In this document: positions 1 through 8,644 of the stretch, one piece after another | Layout: each line of letters opens with the position of its first letter | Numbering within the stretch: position 1 is the first letter of the stretch | Assembly (NCBI RefSeq): GCF_003350345.1 | Contig: NZ_QNVJ01000010.1 | Span: forward strand, 1 to 59,783 | Direction: 5' to 3' | DNA: 59,783 nt | DNA from: Alkalilacustris brevis | Lineage (GTDB): Bacteria; Pseudomonadota; Alphaproteobacteria; Rhodobacterales; Rhodobacteraceae | Notes under the pieces: model-generated | What the model was told of the DNA's origin: nothing | Databases searched by the model: none | The model's input: only the letters and a program-made list of their open reading frames with translations | Program-made: the position numbers and the translations under genes

Positions 1-186
1 ATGACCCCAGGCCGGCAAACGACCCTCCCAACGCCAATCCGGCTCAAGATCCTGAGGGGTCAAAAGATTGGGCAACAAAGCACGCGACATCGGACGGCTC
101 CTTCTTCAGGAAAGGGAGGGCAAAATCTATGGGCGGGTCTGCAAGACAAGCAAACGGCCCTGCAGGGGCCTTGCGGGAAGCGGCCT

Positions 187-996
187 TCACTGCATGATCA
201 TTCCGCCATCGATCATGATCAACTGGCCGGTCATGTAATCGGAATCGTCGGAGCACAGGAAGGCGGCGGTGCCCTGCACATCCTCGGGGTAGCTGTAGCG
301 CTTCATGGTGATCATGGTCTTGGCGAGATGGTCCATCGACTGGCCTTCCTTCTCGAACATGCCGATCTTGACCAGATCCTTGTCGAGCTGTTCCCACAGC
401 TCGGTTCGGACGACGCCGGGGCCGTAGCCGTTGACGGTGATCTTGTGTTCCCACAGCGCCTTGGCGCCGCCGATGATCATGGCGAGCACGGCATATTTGG
501 AGCAGGAATAGGGGATCACGTCAAGAAAGGCCGTGCGCGACACGATCGAGCCCACGGGGATGATCTTGTAGGGGTGACCCTCCATCGGGCCCTGGGCGAT
601 CATCTGGCGCGCTGCCTCCTGCATGCCCAGAAGCACGCCCTTGGCATTGATGTTCATGATCATGTCCCAGTTGTCTTCGTCGATATCCATGAACATGCGC
701 GGCTTGTTCACGCCGGCGTTCAGCAGCGCGACATTGAGTGACCCGAAGGCATCGACACAGGCCTTGACCGCGGCGGCATTGTCGTCGCGCGAGGTGACGT
801 TCAGCGCGACCGCGACGGCCTTGCCGTTGCCGGCGGCGTTGATTTCTTCCGCGACTTCGCTGACGCCATCGAGGTTGATGTCGCCAAGGCAGACATTGGC
901 GCCTTGCGCGGCAAAATGCCGGGCGTTCTGCGCCCCCATCCCCTGGGCGGCTCCGGTTATGAGAATATTCTTGCCTTTCAGGCGGTTGGGGTCCAT
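187..996 (-). CDS. SDR-family NAD(P)-dependent oxidoreductase
   Basis: A 269-residue classical short-chain dehydrogenase/reductase. The N-terminal cofactor motif TGAAQGMG, the central NAG (LLNAG) and the catalytic Ser...YxxxK (IPYSCSKYA) are all visible, and the C-terminus (GQLIMIDGG) is typical of the family. The ATG at 996 follows a strong GAGGAGG site that overlaps the stop of the regulator gene, leaving a 10-bp gap, so the two are co-transcribed. It lies divergent to a sugar ABC transporter, so oxidation of an imported sugar or polyol is the likely role. The substrate cannot be read from sequence. Confidence 0.9.
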   Translation of the reverse strand: MDPNRLKGKNILITGAAQGMGAQNARHFAAQGANVCLGDINLDGVSEVAEEINAAGNGKAVAVALNVTSRDDNAAAVKACVDAFGSLNVALLNAGVNKPRMFMDIDEDNWDMIMNINAKGVLLGMQEAARQMIAQGPMEGHPYKIIPVGSIVSRTAFLDVIPYSCSKYAVLAMIIGGAKALWEHKITVNGYGPGVVRTELWEQLDKDLVKIGMFEKEGQSMDHLAKTMITMKRYSYPEDVQGTAAFLCSDDSDYMTGQLIMIDGGMIMQ

Positions 997-1006
997 TGTT
1001 TCCTCC

Positions 1007-2830
1007 TCAAGGTAATGATGTCTTCATGACCTGTTCGGCCCGTGACTGGGCCTTTTGCAGGGCTTCGCGCGGCTTGATCACGCCGCGCAGCATGTCGTGT
1101 ATCTCTTGCCCGCAGATCTCGATGATCTCGGATATCTGGGGGATCGGCGGGCGCGGCCAGAATTGCAGCTCGTCGCGTAGCGACATGGCATCCACCGCCT
1201 CGAAGATCGACGAGATCCGGCGGACCTCAGGGTCGGCGCCGACCGAATAGCGCGGCGCGGTGCGGCTGCCGTGGAGCACGAACAGCTTTTGTGCCTCGGG
1301 CGAGGTCACGGCGATGAGCGCCTCGGCCGCCGCCGCGCGCCGTTCCGGCGCCAGATTGCCGGGGATGCCCAGCACATAGCCGCCGACCGGCGCGACGGGC
1401 CGCCCCCTTGGCCCGGCCGGATGCGGCAGATAGCCGGTGTTGCCATGCGCGGGCGAGGTCTTGTCGCGCTCGAAATAGGGGGCGAGCAAGGTGTAGCCAT
1501 AGGCCATGGCGATCTTGCCTGCCGCATAGGGGCGCACCCGCTCGTACCAGGACATCGACAGGATATCGGGCGGCGAGAACTCGAGCAGGGCCAGAAGATA
1601 TTCGCAGGCGTCGCGCGCAAGCGGGGTGTCGATGGTGGGCACGATATCGGCGCGGCCCGCCATATCGGCGGCAAAGCCGCCCGCGATCGGGTCGAGATTG
1701 ACGATCGGCTGGCCGAAATCGGCGCAGGTCATCAGGAACTGGTGGCCCAGCGCCGTGCCGCGCGCCGCATTCCAGGCGATGCCATAGCGGCCCCGCGAAG
1801 GATTGTGAAAATGCCGCGCGGCCTCGATGACGGTGGCAGTGGTGAGCGGGGGCTCCAGCCCGGCCTCGGCGAACCAGTCCTTGCGGTAGAACAGCAGCTC
1901 GGGTGTTGTCTGGCTGGGCACGCCATAGGGCCGCCCGCCCCAATGCGCGGCCATCCAGCCGGCCGTGTGGAAATCGGGCGGGTCGAGCCTGTCGGTATCA
2001 AGGCACGCGTCGAGCGGCATCAGCGCGCCCTTTTCGGCGAATTCGCCAAGCCAGGGAAGATCGACGGCGATGATGTCGTATTTGCTGGACCTGCGGCTGG
2101 CGTTCTGGAGCGCCTCGACGCGCAGCCGGTCGATCGAGAAGGCGCGCTGGCTGATCGAGGTGCCGATGATCTGCTCGAACTGGCGCTTGAGGTTCTCCAT
2201 CACCATGAAGGTTGGGTCGCCATGCACCAGGATGCGCAGCCCGCCGGGCAGTTGCAGCGGTTCGGGCAGGACCTGGGGCGGGGTGATGGAGTGGCTTGCA
2301 GGCAGGTAGGAGGCGCCGAAATAGTATTCGCGCCCGGCATCGGGGGCTGCGCCCGAAAGATCGGCGGCGATGCGCGCGATCCGCTCGGCCAGTTGGCGCC
2401 AGTTCCTGAGCAGCCGGGCCGTGGGATGCAGCGAGAAAGAGCGCCCGGAGCGCGAGCGCGCGCGCTGTTCGACAAGGCCGGCGGCAATCAGTTCATGCAG
2501 CTTGCGCCGAGCCGTGGCATAGGGCACCCCCGAAGCGGCAACCAGGTTGCTTGCCGTCACGGTCTTGCCGCTAAGATGGCCCCCGATCAGGGCAAGCACG
2601 ATGTTGAGATGCGGGTTCGGTTCGCCGACCTCAAGCGCGGCCTCTATCTCGCCCGAGGCCGCGGCCAGAAACCCGAGGACCGACTGCATGTCAGATTGCG
2701 CAGCCGCGCCCGGCCCCGGCCGGGGGGCCGAAACGGGTGTCGCGCGTTCATTCTGGACATCTGCCATCTTCACGGCTTCTGGCTTCCTGAAGTTTCGGGT
2801 CTTGTTGCCGGGCTTTGCGGTGTCGGACAT
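1007..2830 (-). CDS. Winged-helix regulator fused to an ABC solute-binding-protein domain
   Basis: 607 residues. Residues about 65-140 form a winged helix-turn-helix (segments LNIVLALIGGHLSGKTV and GVPYATARRKLHELIAAGL). Residues about 180-595 resemble family-1 extracellular sugar-binding proteins (FYRKDWFAEAGLEPP, AAGKIAMAYGY, APVGGYVLGIP). No signal peptide or membrane segment is present, so the binding domain should be cytoplasmic and act as the sensor. The ATG at 2830 follows AAGGAGGA. It is first in an operon with the SDR gene and divergent from a sugar ABC transporter whose promoter region carries two palindromes. Function as the sugar-responsive regulator of the locus is inferred; the domain order is read directly from the sequence. 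Confidence 0.85.
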   Translation of the reverse strand: MSDTAKPGNKTRNFRKPEAVKMADVQNERATPVSAPRPGPGAAAQSDMQSVLGFLAAASGEIEAALEVGEPNPHLNIVLALIGGHLSGKTVTASNLVAASGVPYATARRKLHELIAAGLVEQRARSRSGRSFSLHPTARLLRNWRQLAERIARIAADLSGAAPDAGREYYFGASYLPASHSITPPQVLPEPLQLPGGLRILVHGDPTFMVMENLKRQFEQIIGTSISQRAFSIDRLRVEALQNASRRSSKYDIIAVDLPWLGEFAEKGALMPLDACLDTDRLDPPDFHTAGWMAAHWGGRPYGVPSQTTPELLFYRKDWFAEAGLEPPLTTATVIEAARHFHNPSRGRYGIAWNAARGTALGHQFLMTCADFGQPIVNLDPIAGGFAADMAGRADIVPTIDTPLARDACEYLLALLEFSPPDILSMSWYERVRPYAAGKIAMAYGYTLLAPYFERDKTSPAHGNTGYLPHPAGPRGRPVAPVGGYVLGIPGNLAPERRAAAAEALIAVTSPEAQKLFVLHGSRTAPRYSVGADPEVRRISSIFEAVDAMSLRDELQFWPRPPIPQISEIIEICGQEIHDMLRGVIKPREALQKAQSRAEQVMKTSLP

Positions 2831-2882
2831 GGGGTCCTCCTTGCAGGGTGTTCAAATCGGCTGTCCGGTGACAGCGCACATA

Positions 2883-2918
2883 TGTTCAGAATGAACATTA
2901 CAATATTCAAACTGAACA
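2883..2918. promoter_or_regulatory. Tandem palindromic operators in divergent promoter region
   Basis: A perfect palindrome TGTTCA-GAA-TGAACA lies at 2883-2897 (arms extend one more base each side). A near-copy TATTCA-AAC-TGAACA with one arm mismatch lies at 2904-2918. Their starts are 21 bp apart, two helical turns, so bound dimers would sit on the same face. The region is AT-rich compared with its surroundings and lies between the divergent regulator and transporter genes. Binding by the adjacent winged-helix/SBP fusion is inferred. Confidence 0.7.
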
Positions 2919-3038
2919 TGTATCGCCTGTTGAAGTTATTCCTGCACGGGCAGGATATCCTTGCTGCGTTCCTGCCGGTGGCATGGCAATCTGCGACAGG
3001 CAGGAGGCGCATCGCACGGATTTTTTGGGAGGAAGACC

Positions 3039-3980
3039 ATGAAAAGAACCAAGACGCTCTTGCTGGCCAGCTGCGGCGCGATCGCCCTGGGCGCCGCCGC
3101 CTCGGCCGATACTGTCCGCATCGGGATCACACAGAACAATGTCGGCATCGACAGCTATCAGACGACCTATGAACAGGCTTTCATCGCCGCCGCCGAGGCC
3201 AACCCGAATGTCGAGGTGATCGTTCTGGACGCGGGCGGTGACGTGGCGCGGCAGATCAGCCAGATGCAGGACCTGATCCAGCAGCAGGTGGATGCGATCA
3301 TCGTCTGGCCGACCGACGGGCAGGCACTGGTCCCGGCGGTGCGCAATGCCTACAATGCGGGTATTCCCGTCGTTGTGACCAATTCGAACATTGCCGAAGC
3401 CGGGCTCGATTTCATCGCGGCGTTCTCGGGCCCCAACAACATCCAGCAGGGCATCTACTCGGCCGAGATGATGTGCGACGCCCTGGATGGCGAAGGGCAG
3501 ATCGTGCAGATCACCGGGATGCCCGGCTATACCACCGCCATCGAACGCCAGCAGGGCTTTGACGACCGGCTGGCAGAGCTGTGCCCCGGCGTGACGCAGC
3601 TTGACATCCAGCCCGGTGACTGGAACCGCGAGCGCGCTCAGCGCACGATGGAAACCTTCCTGACCCGGTTCGACGACATCGACGGCGTCTATGCCGGTGA
3701 TGACAACATGGGTGTCGGCGCCCTGAACGCGGCAATCGCGGCAGGCCGGGCCGAGGGCATGGTTTTTATCGGGGCCACCAACTTTGCCGTGGGCTATGAC
3801 GCGATGGAGCGCGGCGAGTACTGGGGCTCGGTTTATCAGTCGCCGGTGGATGACGCGCGCGCGGCGCTGCAGACGGCGCTCGATGTTCTGGCGGGCGAGG
3901 ATGTGCCGCTGCTGAACTACTTCGACACGCCGAAGATCACGCAAGACAACATGCACGAGTTCGATCGCCCCGTATTCTGA
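3039..3980 (+). CDS. Periplasmic sugar-binding protein of ribose-type ABC transporter
   Basis: 313 residues, LacI/RbsB-like periplasmic binding protein (Peripla_BP_4 type). The signal peptide is MKRTKTLLLASCGAIALGAA with cleavage probably after ASA. Typical features are QMQDLIQQQVDAIIVWPTD, GIPVVVTNSN and GVYAGDDNMGVGAL. The ATG at 3039 is preceded by GGGAGGAA. It captures the substrate for the two permeases and ATPase downstream. The binding pocket cannot be assigned to a particular sugar. A 114-bp gap with two stem-loops separates it from the first permease gene. Confidence 0.92.
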   Translation: MKRTKTLLLASCGAIALGAAASADTVRIGITQNNVGIDSYQTTYEQAFIAAAEANPNVEVIVLDAGGDVARQISQMQDLIQQQVDAIIVWPTDGQALVPAVRNAYNAGIPVVVTNSNIAEAGLDFIAAFSGPNNIQQGIYSAEMMCDALDGEGQIVQITGMPGYTTAIERQQGFDDRLAELCPGVTQLDIQPGDWNRERAQRTMETFLTRFDDIDGVYAGDDNMGVGALNAAIAAGRAEGMVFIGATNFAVGYDAMERGEYWGSVYQSPVDDARAALQTALDVLAGEDVPLLNYFDTPKITQDNMHEFDRPVF

Positions 3981-3993
3981 GGCGTTCGATTGC

Positions 3994-4036
3994 ACGGCCG
4001 GGGGCGGAATTCCCCGGCCGTTTCCCATACGGGAAA
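3994..4036 (+). terminator. Two consecutive stem-loops after the binding-protein gene
   Basis: The first hairpin pairs ACGGCCGGGG (3994-4003) with CCCCGGCCGT (4012-4021) around an 8-nt loop. The second pairs TTTCCC (4021-4026) with GGGAAA (4031-4036) around ATAC. Only three T residues follow the first stem. This fits a partial terminator or mRNA-stabilising structure that raises binding-protein expression above that of the membrane components, as known for other ABC operons. The role is inferred. Confidence 0.6.
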
Positions 4037-4094
4037 GGCGCAGCCCGCACCGGGGAGGGTGCGGGGCCAGCTGCGAAACAGGGAGAGGAACCCG

Positions 4095-5069
4095 ATGCTG
4101 TTGACCCGTCTCAAGGCCGGCGGCCCTGCCATTGCCAGGCAAGGGATACTGGTGGCCTTCCTGCTGTTCATGGTTGCGTTTTCGCTCATGTCCGACCGGT
4201 TTCTGAGCGCCGACAACTTCATGTCGGTCTTTCGCCAGTCGGCGATCATCGGCGTCATGGCTCTGGGTGTGACAATCGTCGTCATTGGCGGCAACCTCGA
4301 CCTTTCGGTCGGTTCCATGCTGTCTTTCGCGACAGTGCTTGTCGTAGACCTGCACGACAAGATCGGGCCGGAGCTGGCGATCCCGGTGATGATCCTGGCG
4401 ACATTGTGCCTGGGCGCGATCAACGGGGCGCTCATCGGCTTTCTGCGCCTGAACTCACTTATCGTGACGTTGGGGATGCTCTCGGCCATCCAGGGGCTGG
4501 TGCTGATCTACAGCGGTGGCCAGAATGTCGATATCGTCGATCAGCAAGGCACCTGGTTCAGCATTTTCGGGCGTGGGGCCATCATGGGCATCGCCACGCC
4601 GATCGTCATGTTTCTCGGGCTGGCGCTGCTGTTTCACGTGATCATGTCCTCGATGCCTTTCGGGCGAAAGGTCTATGCCGTGGGGGGGAACCCGACGGCC
4701 TCGGTCTTTTCCGGCATTTCGCGCTCGCGCGTGGTGTTCACGACCTACCTGATCTCGGCGCTTTGCGTATCCATGGCGGCCATCATCCTGGGCAGCCGTG
4801 TCATGGGGTCGCAAAACAATGTCGGCCAGGGCTATGAGCTGCAGGTGCTCGCGGCGGTGATCCTGGGGGGCACCTCGCTGATGGGCGGCTCGGGCAGCAT
4901 CAGCCGCACGGTGCTGGGTGTGCTGATGCTCGCTTTCATCCAGAACGGTCTGATCCTGATGGGGCAGCCCTATTACATGCAGTGGCTTGTCACCTGGGCG
5001 ATCATCATCATCGCCGTCTGGCTTGATGTCGCGGCCAAGCGCGGCCGCCTGCTGTCACCGATCGCATGA
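4095..5069 (+). CDS. ABC sugar transporter permease (RbsC-like), first of two
   Basis: 324 residues, BPD_transp_2 family, with about eight or more hydrophobic segments. Family hallmarks include GVTIVVIGGNLDLSVGSML near the N-terminus, GRKVYAVGGNPTAS mid-protein and VILGGTSLMGGSGSI near the end. The ATG at 4095 follows GGGAGAGGAA. It ends in an ATGA overlap with the next permease frame. It probably forms a heterodimeric channel with that second permease in the inner membrane, energised by the ATPase at 6064-7575. Confidence 0.92.
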   Translation: MLLTRLKAGGPAIARQGILVAFLLFMVAFSLMSDRFLSADNFMSVFRQSAIIGVMALGVTIVVIGGNLDLSVGSMLSFATVLVVDLHDKIGPELAIPVMILATLCLGAINGALIGFLRLNSLIVTLGMLSAIQGLVLIYSGGQNVDIVDQQGTWFSIFGRGAIMGIATPIVMFLGLALLFHVIMSSMPFGRKVYAVGGNPTASVFSGISRSRVVFTTYLISALCVSMAAIILGSRVMGSQNNVGQGYELQVLAAVILGGTSLMGGSGSISRTVLGVLMLAFIQNGLILMGQPYYMQWLVTWAIIIIAVWLDVAAKRGRLLSPIA

Positions 5070-5077
5070 GGGATGCC

Positions 5078-6067
5078 ATGGCCTATCTGACTCGAAATGC
5101 TCTTGTGCGCTGGCTGATGCAGAACCCGATCTGGGGCTTCGTGCTGATCGTGTTCATCTTCTTCAGCCTGATGACCGATCATTTCTTCGATCTGCGCAAC
5201 TTCCAGAACATCCTTGTTCAGACCTCGACCATCGGGCTGATCGCGCTGGGCATGACGCTGGTGATGATCAACGGCAACATCGACCTGTCGGTGGGGGCGA
5301 CGCTGGCACTGGCGGCGGCTTTCGCGGTGGATGTGCAAGGCTGGGCCATGTTCGCCACATGGGGCAGCTGGCAGATCCTGCCGGCTGTCACGCTTGCGCT
5401 GCTGGTCGGCGTGGTTCTGGGTGGGTTGAACGGTTTCATCGTCTGGAAGACCGGCGTTGATGCCTTCATCGTCACCCTTGGCGCGATGCTGGGGATCCGG
5501 GGGTTGGTGTTTGTCTACACCGGCGAGTCGTCGTTCTACGCGATGAACTTCGCCTATTCCGATTTCAGCGCGCTGAAGGTCGGGCCGCTGCCGGTTCTGG
5601 CGCTGATCTTCCTGCTTTGCACGATCGCGGTGCACCTGCTGCTGTCGCGCACCGTTCACGGGCGCAACAGCTATGCGGTGGGCGGCAACCGCGAGGCGGC
5701 GGTCAATGCCGGTATCCGCGTCGGGCCGCACATGATGGTCAACTTCATGATCATCGGCTTTCTGGCGGCCCTGTCGGGTGTGCTGCTGTCAACCCAGATG
5801 GGGGCGGCCACGCCCAATCTTGGCCGCGACTATGAGCTTTGGGTGATCACGGCGGTGGTGTTGGGTGGCACCAAGCTGACCGGCGGCAAGGGCGATATCA
5901 TCGGCACCTTCGGCGGTGTCCTGGCGATCGGCATGCTGCGCAACGGGATGAACCTGATGCAGGTTCCGGCCTTCTACGTCTATGTCATTCTGGGCTCGAT
6001 CCTCATTGCGGTGCTGTTCCTCGACAAACATTTCAACCGCCAGGCCGAGGGAGGGCTGCGCCTGTGA
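5078..6067 (+). CDS. ABC sugar transporter permease (RbsC-like), second of two
   Basis: 329 residues from the ATG at 5078, which has AGGG five bases upstream. An earlier in-frame ATG at 5066 overlaps the previous stop and is an alternative start. Motifs ALGMTLVMINGNIDLSVG, GRNSYAVGGNREA and VVLGGTKLTGGKGDI place it in the BPD_transp_2 family. It is clearly related to, but diverged from, the first permease, implying a heterodimer. Its stop overlaps the GTG start of the ATPase gene. Confidence 0.92.
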   Translation: MAYLTRNALVRWLMQNPIWGFVLIVFIFFSLMTDHFFDLRNFQNILVQTSTIGLIALGMTLVMINGNIDLSVGATLALAAAFAVDVQGWAMFATWGSWQILPAVTLALLVGVVLGGLNGFIVWKTGVDAFIVTLGAMLGIRGLVFVYTGESSFYAMNFAYSDFSALKVGPLPVLALIFLLCTIAVHLLLSRTVHGRNSYAVGGNREAAVNAGIRVGPHMMVNFMIIGFLAALSGVLLSTQMGAATPNLGRDYELWVITAVVLGGTKLTGGKGDIIGTFGGVLAIGMLRNGMNLMQVPAFYVYVILGSILIAVLFLDKHFNRQAEGGLRL

Positions 6068-7575
6068 CACGCAAGGAACCCGCTCTGCGCTTGCAGCAGA
6101 TCGTCAAGACATTCCCCGGTGTGCGCGCGCTTGACGGGGTGGATTTCGAGGTCCTGCCCGGCGAAGTGCACGCGCTGCTGGGCGAGAACGGCGCGGGAAA
6201 ATCGACACTGATGAAGGTTCTGGCGGGGATGTATCAGCCCAATGAGGGCCAGATCTACATCGCCGGCGAAGAGGTCACCATGACCACCCCGCTGGACGCG
6301 AAGAATCAGGGCGTTGTGCTGATTCACCAGGAACTCAGCCTGGTGCCCGAAATGACAGCGGCCGAGAACATCTACCTTGGCGAATTGCCACGCAAGAGCT
6401 TTGGCCGGGTCGACTGGAAGACATTGCACGCCCGCTGCGACGAGATCCTGTCGCGCCTGAAATGCCGGTTTTCGTCCGATACGGTGGTGGCGGGGCTGTC
6501 GATCGCCAATCAGCAAATGGTGGAAATCGCGCGCGCGCTTACTGTCGATGCACGCGTTGTGATCTTCGACGAGCCCACGGCCTCGCTGACGGATGCGGAA
6601 AAGGTCGTGCTTTTCGACATCATCAACGACCTCAAGGCGCAGGGCGTGGGCATCGTCTATATCTCGCACCGCATGGACGAGATATTCACTCTGTCCGACC
6701 GCATAACCGTGCTGCGCGACGGCAGCTATCGCGGCACGCTTGTCACCGCCGAGACCGACGAAGACGAAGTCACCCGGCTGATGATCGGGCGCAGCCTGGA
6801 CCTTTCGCGCAACATCAAGACGCCCGAACTGGGCGATGTGGTGCTCGAGGTGCGCGGCCTGTCCTGTGCGCCATCGTTCAGCGATGTCAGCTTCGCGCTT
6901 CGCGCCGGCGAGGTCGTGGGTTTTTATGGGCTGGTGGGCGCGGGCCGGACCGAACTGGCCGAGACGCTTTTCGGCCTGCGCCGCCCCGACGGCGGAACGA
7001 TCCTGATTGATGGCGCGGAGGTCGCGACCACCTCACCGCAGGACGCCATTGCGCGCGGCATCTCGCTGGTGCCGGAGAACCGCAAGGAGCAGGGCCTGGT
7101 GCTGACAATGAATTGCCGTGACAACATGACCTTGCCGCAGGTTGGCGATCTGACCGCCGGGCCGTTCGTGTCGTCAGGGGCCGAAATCGCGATCTTTGAC
7201 CAGTATCGCGACAGGCTGGCGATCAAGACGCCAAGCTGGCGTCAGCTTGTCGGGTATCTTTCGGGCGGGAACCAGCAGAAGATCGTGATCGGCAAGTGGC
7301 TGTCGATGCAGCCGCGCGTGCTGATCGTGGACGAGCCGACGCGCGGCATCGACGTGGGCTCCAAGGCCGAGATTCACAACCTGCTGCGTGAATTGGCGGC
7401 ACAAGGCTATGCGGTGATCGTCATCAGCTCGGAAATGCCCGAGGTGCTGCATGTGTCGGACAGGATCATCGCCATGTATCACGGCAAGATCACCCGCGAG
7501 TTCAGCGCGGCGGAAGTGTCGGAAGATGCGCTTGTCCAGGCGATATCGGGCCTGGGCAACGGCACGGCGGCCTGA
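6064..7575 (+). CDS. Sugar ABC transporter ATP-binding protein (RbsA/MglA type, double ABC)
   Basis: 503 residues containing two ABC cassettes. The first has Walker A GENGAGKST and Walker B VVIFDEPTA; in place of a canonical LSGGQ it reads AGLSIANQQ. The second has a degenerate Walker A (GLVGAGRTE), a good LSGGNQQK signature and Walker B VLIVDEPTRGIDVGSK. That pattern is normal for RbsA/XylG/MglA-type proteins. The start is GTG at 6064, overlapping the permease stop as GTGA. It powers the transporter made by the three upstream genes. Confidence 0.93.
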   Translation: MTRKEPALRLQQIVKTFPGVRALDGVDFEVLPGEVHALLGENGAGKSTLMKVLAGMYQPNEGQIYIAGEEVTMTTPLDAKNQGVVLIHQELSLVPEMTAAENIYLGELPRKSFGRVDWKTLHARCDEILSRLKCRFSSDTVVAGLSIANQQMVEIARALTVDARVVIFDEPTASLTDAEKVVLFDIINDLKAQGVGIVYISHRMDEIFTLSDRITVLRDGSYRGTLVTAETDEDEVTRLMIGRSLDLSRNIKTPELGDVVLEVRGLSCAPSFSDVSFALRAGEVVGFYGLVGAGRTELAETLFGLRRPDGGTILIDGAEVATTSPQDAIARGISLVPENRKEQGLVLTMNCRDNMTLPQVGDLTAGPFVSSGAEIAIFDQYRDRLAIKTPSWRQLVGYLSGGNQQKIVIGKWLSMQPRVLIVDEPTRGIDVGSKAEIHNLLRELAAQGYAVIVISSEMPEVLHVSDRIIAMYHGKITREFSAAEVSEDALVQAISGLGNGTAA

Positions 7576-7608
7576 TCCGCCAAAGCTTTGTTCTCAGGAG
7601 GATCGACC

Positions 7609-8337
7609 ATGAAAGCGGTTCTTTTCGTCGGCGGTTGGGACGGGCATGCGCCGACCCGGTTCGCCGACTGGTATCAGGGACTTCTTGAAGACAACGGCTT
7701 CACCGTCACGGTCCATGACAGCCTTGCGCCGCTCGAGCGGCCCGAGGATCTGGCCGATATCGACCTGATCACCCCGATCTGGTCTTCGGCGCGGTCGGGC
7801 CATCGCGAAGAATTCGGCAACATGACCAAGGCGCAGGAGGACGGGCTGCTTCAGCTTGTCGGGAACGGCTGCGGTCTGGCGGGGTGGCATGGCCACATGG
7901 GCGACGCGTTTCGCGACAGGCCGACCTATCACTTTCTGATCGGCGGGCAGTTTGTCGCGCATCCGCCGGGATGGCCCGACAACCTGCAACCCCGCGAAGA
8001 TTACATCGATTACGATGTGACGATCTGCCGGCCGGATCATCCGCTGGTGGAAGGCATCCGCAGCTTTCGCATCCGGTCCGAGCAGTATTACATGCTGGTC
8101 GATCCCTCCAACGAGGTGCTGGCCCACACCACCTTTTCGGGCGATCACCTGTGGTGGATCGAAGGCACGGTGATGCCGGTCACATGGACGCGCCGGTGGG
8201 ACAAGGGGCGGGTGTTCTATTGCTCCATCGGGCACGAGCTGGATGATCTGAAACTGCCCCAGGTCACCGAGATGATCCGCCGGGGCGCCATCTGGGCGGC
8301 CGGTGGTTCGGTTGATGGCATGGATGCCCCCGTCTGA
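7609..8337 (+). CDS. ThuA-like protein
   Basis: 242 residues, ThuA family (trehalose utilisation, glutamine-amidotransferase-like fold). Recognisable segments are VLFVGGWDGH at the N-terminus, GCGLAGWHGHMGDAF, RSEQYYMLVDPS and TWTRRWDKGRVFYCSIGHE. The ATG at 7609 is preceded by CAGGAGGA. It is the last gene of the sugar transporter operon, 33 bp after the ATPase. ThuA-like proteins usually accompany sugar or polyol catabolic genes; the reaction is not established, so a specific activity is not claimed. Confidence 0.88.
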   Translation: MKAVLFVGGWDGHAPTRFADWYQGLLEDNGFTVTVHDSLAPLERPEDLADIDLITPIWSSARSGHREEFGNMTKAQEDGLLQLVGNGCGLAGWHGHMGDAFRDRPTYHFLIGGQFVAHPPGWPDNLQPREDYIDYDVTICRPDHPLVEGIRSFRIRSEQYYMLVDPSNEVLAHTTFSGDHLWWIEGTVMPVTWTRRWDKGRVFYCSIGHELDDLKLPQVTEMIRRGAIWAAGGSVDGMDAPV

Positions 8338-8356
8338 CAGGGCGCCTGAAAGATCG

Positions 8357-8644
8357 ATGCCCCGGTTCACCACGATCAGCGACGAGGAACTTCGCGGCCT
8401 GATGGCCCCGCGCAAACGGATCGGAGAGCTCATCGCCATGTGCAACCGGGAAGGCGCGCGGCAAGCGACGTGGCGGCCGGAGAACCGGGCGCCGGCACCC
8501 GTAGCCGAGGGTGCCATGCGGCGCAGGTCACATGATGATCAGGATGTCGTCAGCAAGCTGCGTGAAAGCTGCGTCAGTGATGCCTTGCAAGACGATGACA
8601 GTGCCCCCGCGATCGGCGAAATCAAGAACGAAATCATCGCCTGA
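8357..8644 (+). CDS. Possible small or degenerate ORF
   Basis: 95 codons from ATG 8357 (MPRFTTISDEELRGLMAPRK...). The first 45 or so codons have a strongly GC-rich third position like real genes here. The last third lies antisense to the 3' end of the RTX gene and looks like a shadow. The ribosome site is weak (GAAAG). It may be a short real protein, or the remains of a longer gene that lost its 3' part. No family recognised. Confidence 0.2.
   Translation: MPRFTTISDEELRGLMAPRKRIGELIAMCNREGARQATWRPENRAPAPVAEGAMRRRSHDDQDVVSKLRESCVSDALQDDDSAPAIGEIKNEIIA

Noticed and set aside
156-170. GGCCC-TGCA-GGGGCC palindrome after the SDR gene as a terminator
   Set aside because: On the minus strand the stem is short and only GTTTG follows, too weak a T-tract to call.
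1271-3172. 633-codon rightward frame opposite the fusion regulator
   Set aside because: Shadow of the GC-rich opposite strand. It lacks family motifs, and it crosses the divergent promoter region and the operators.
2907-4355. 482-codon leftward frame covering the binding protein and first permease
   Set aside because: It is antisense to two well-recognised transporter genes and has no ribosome site.
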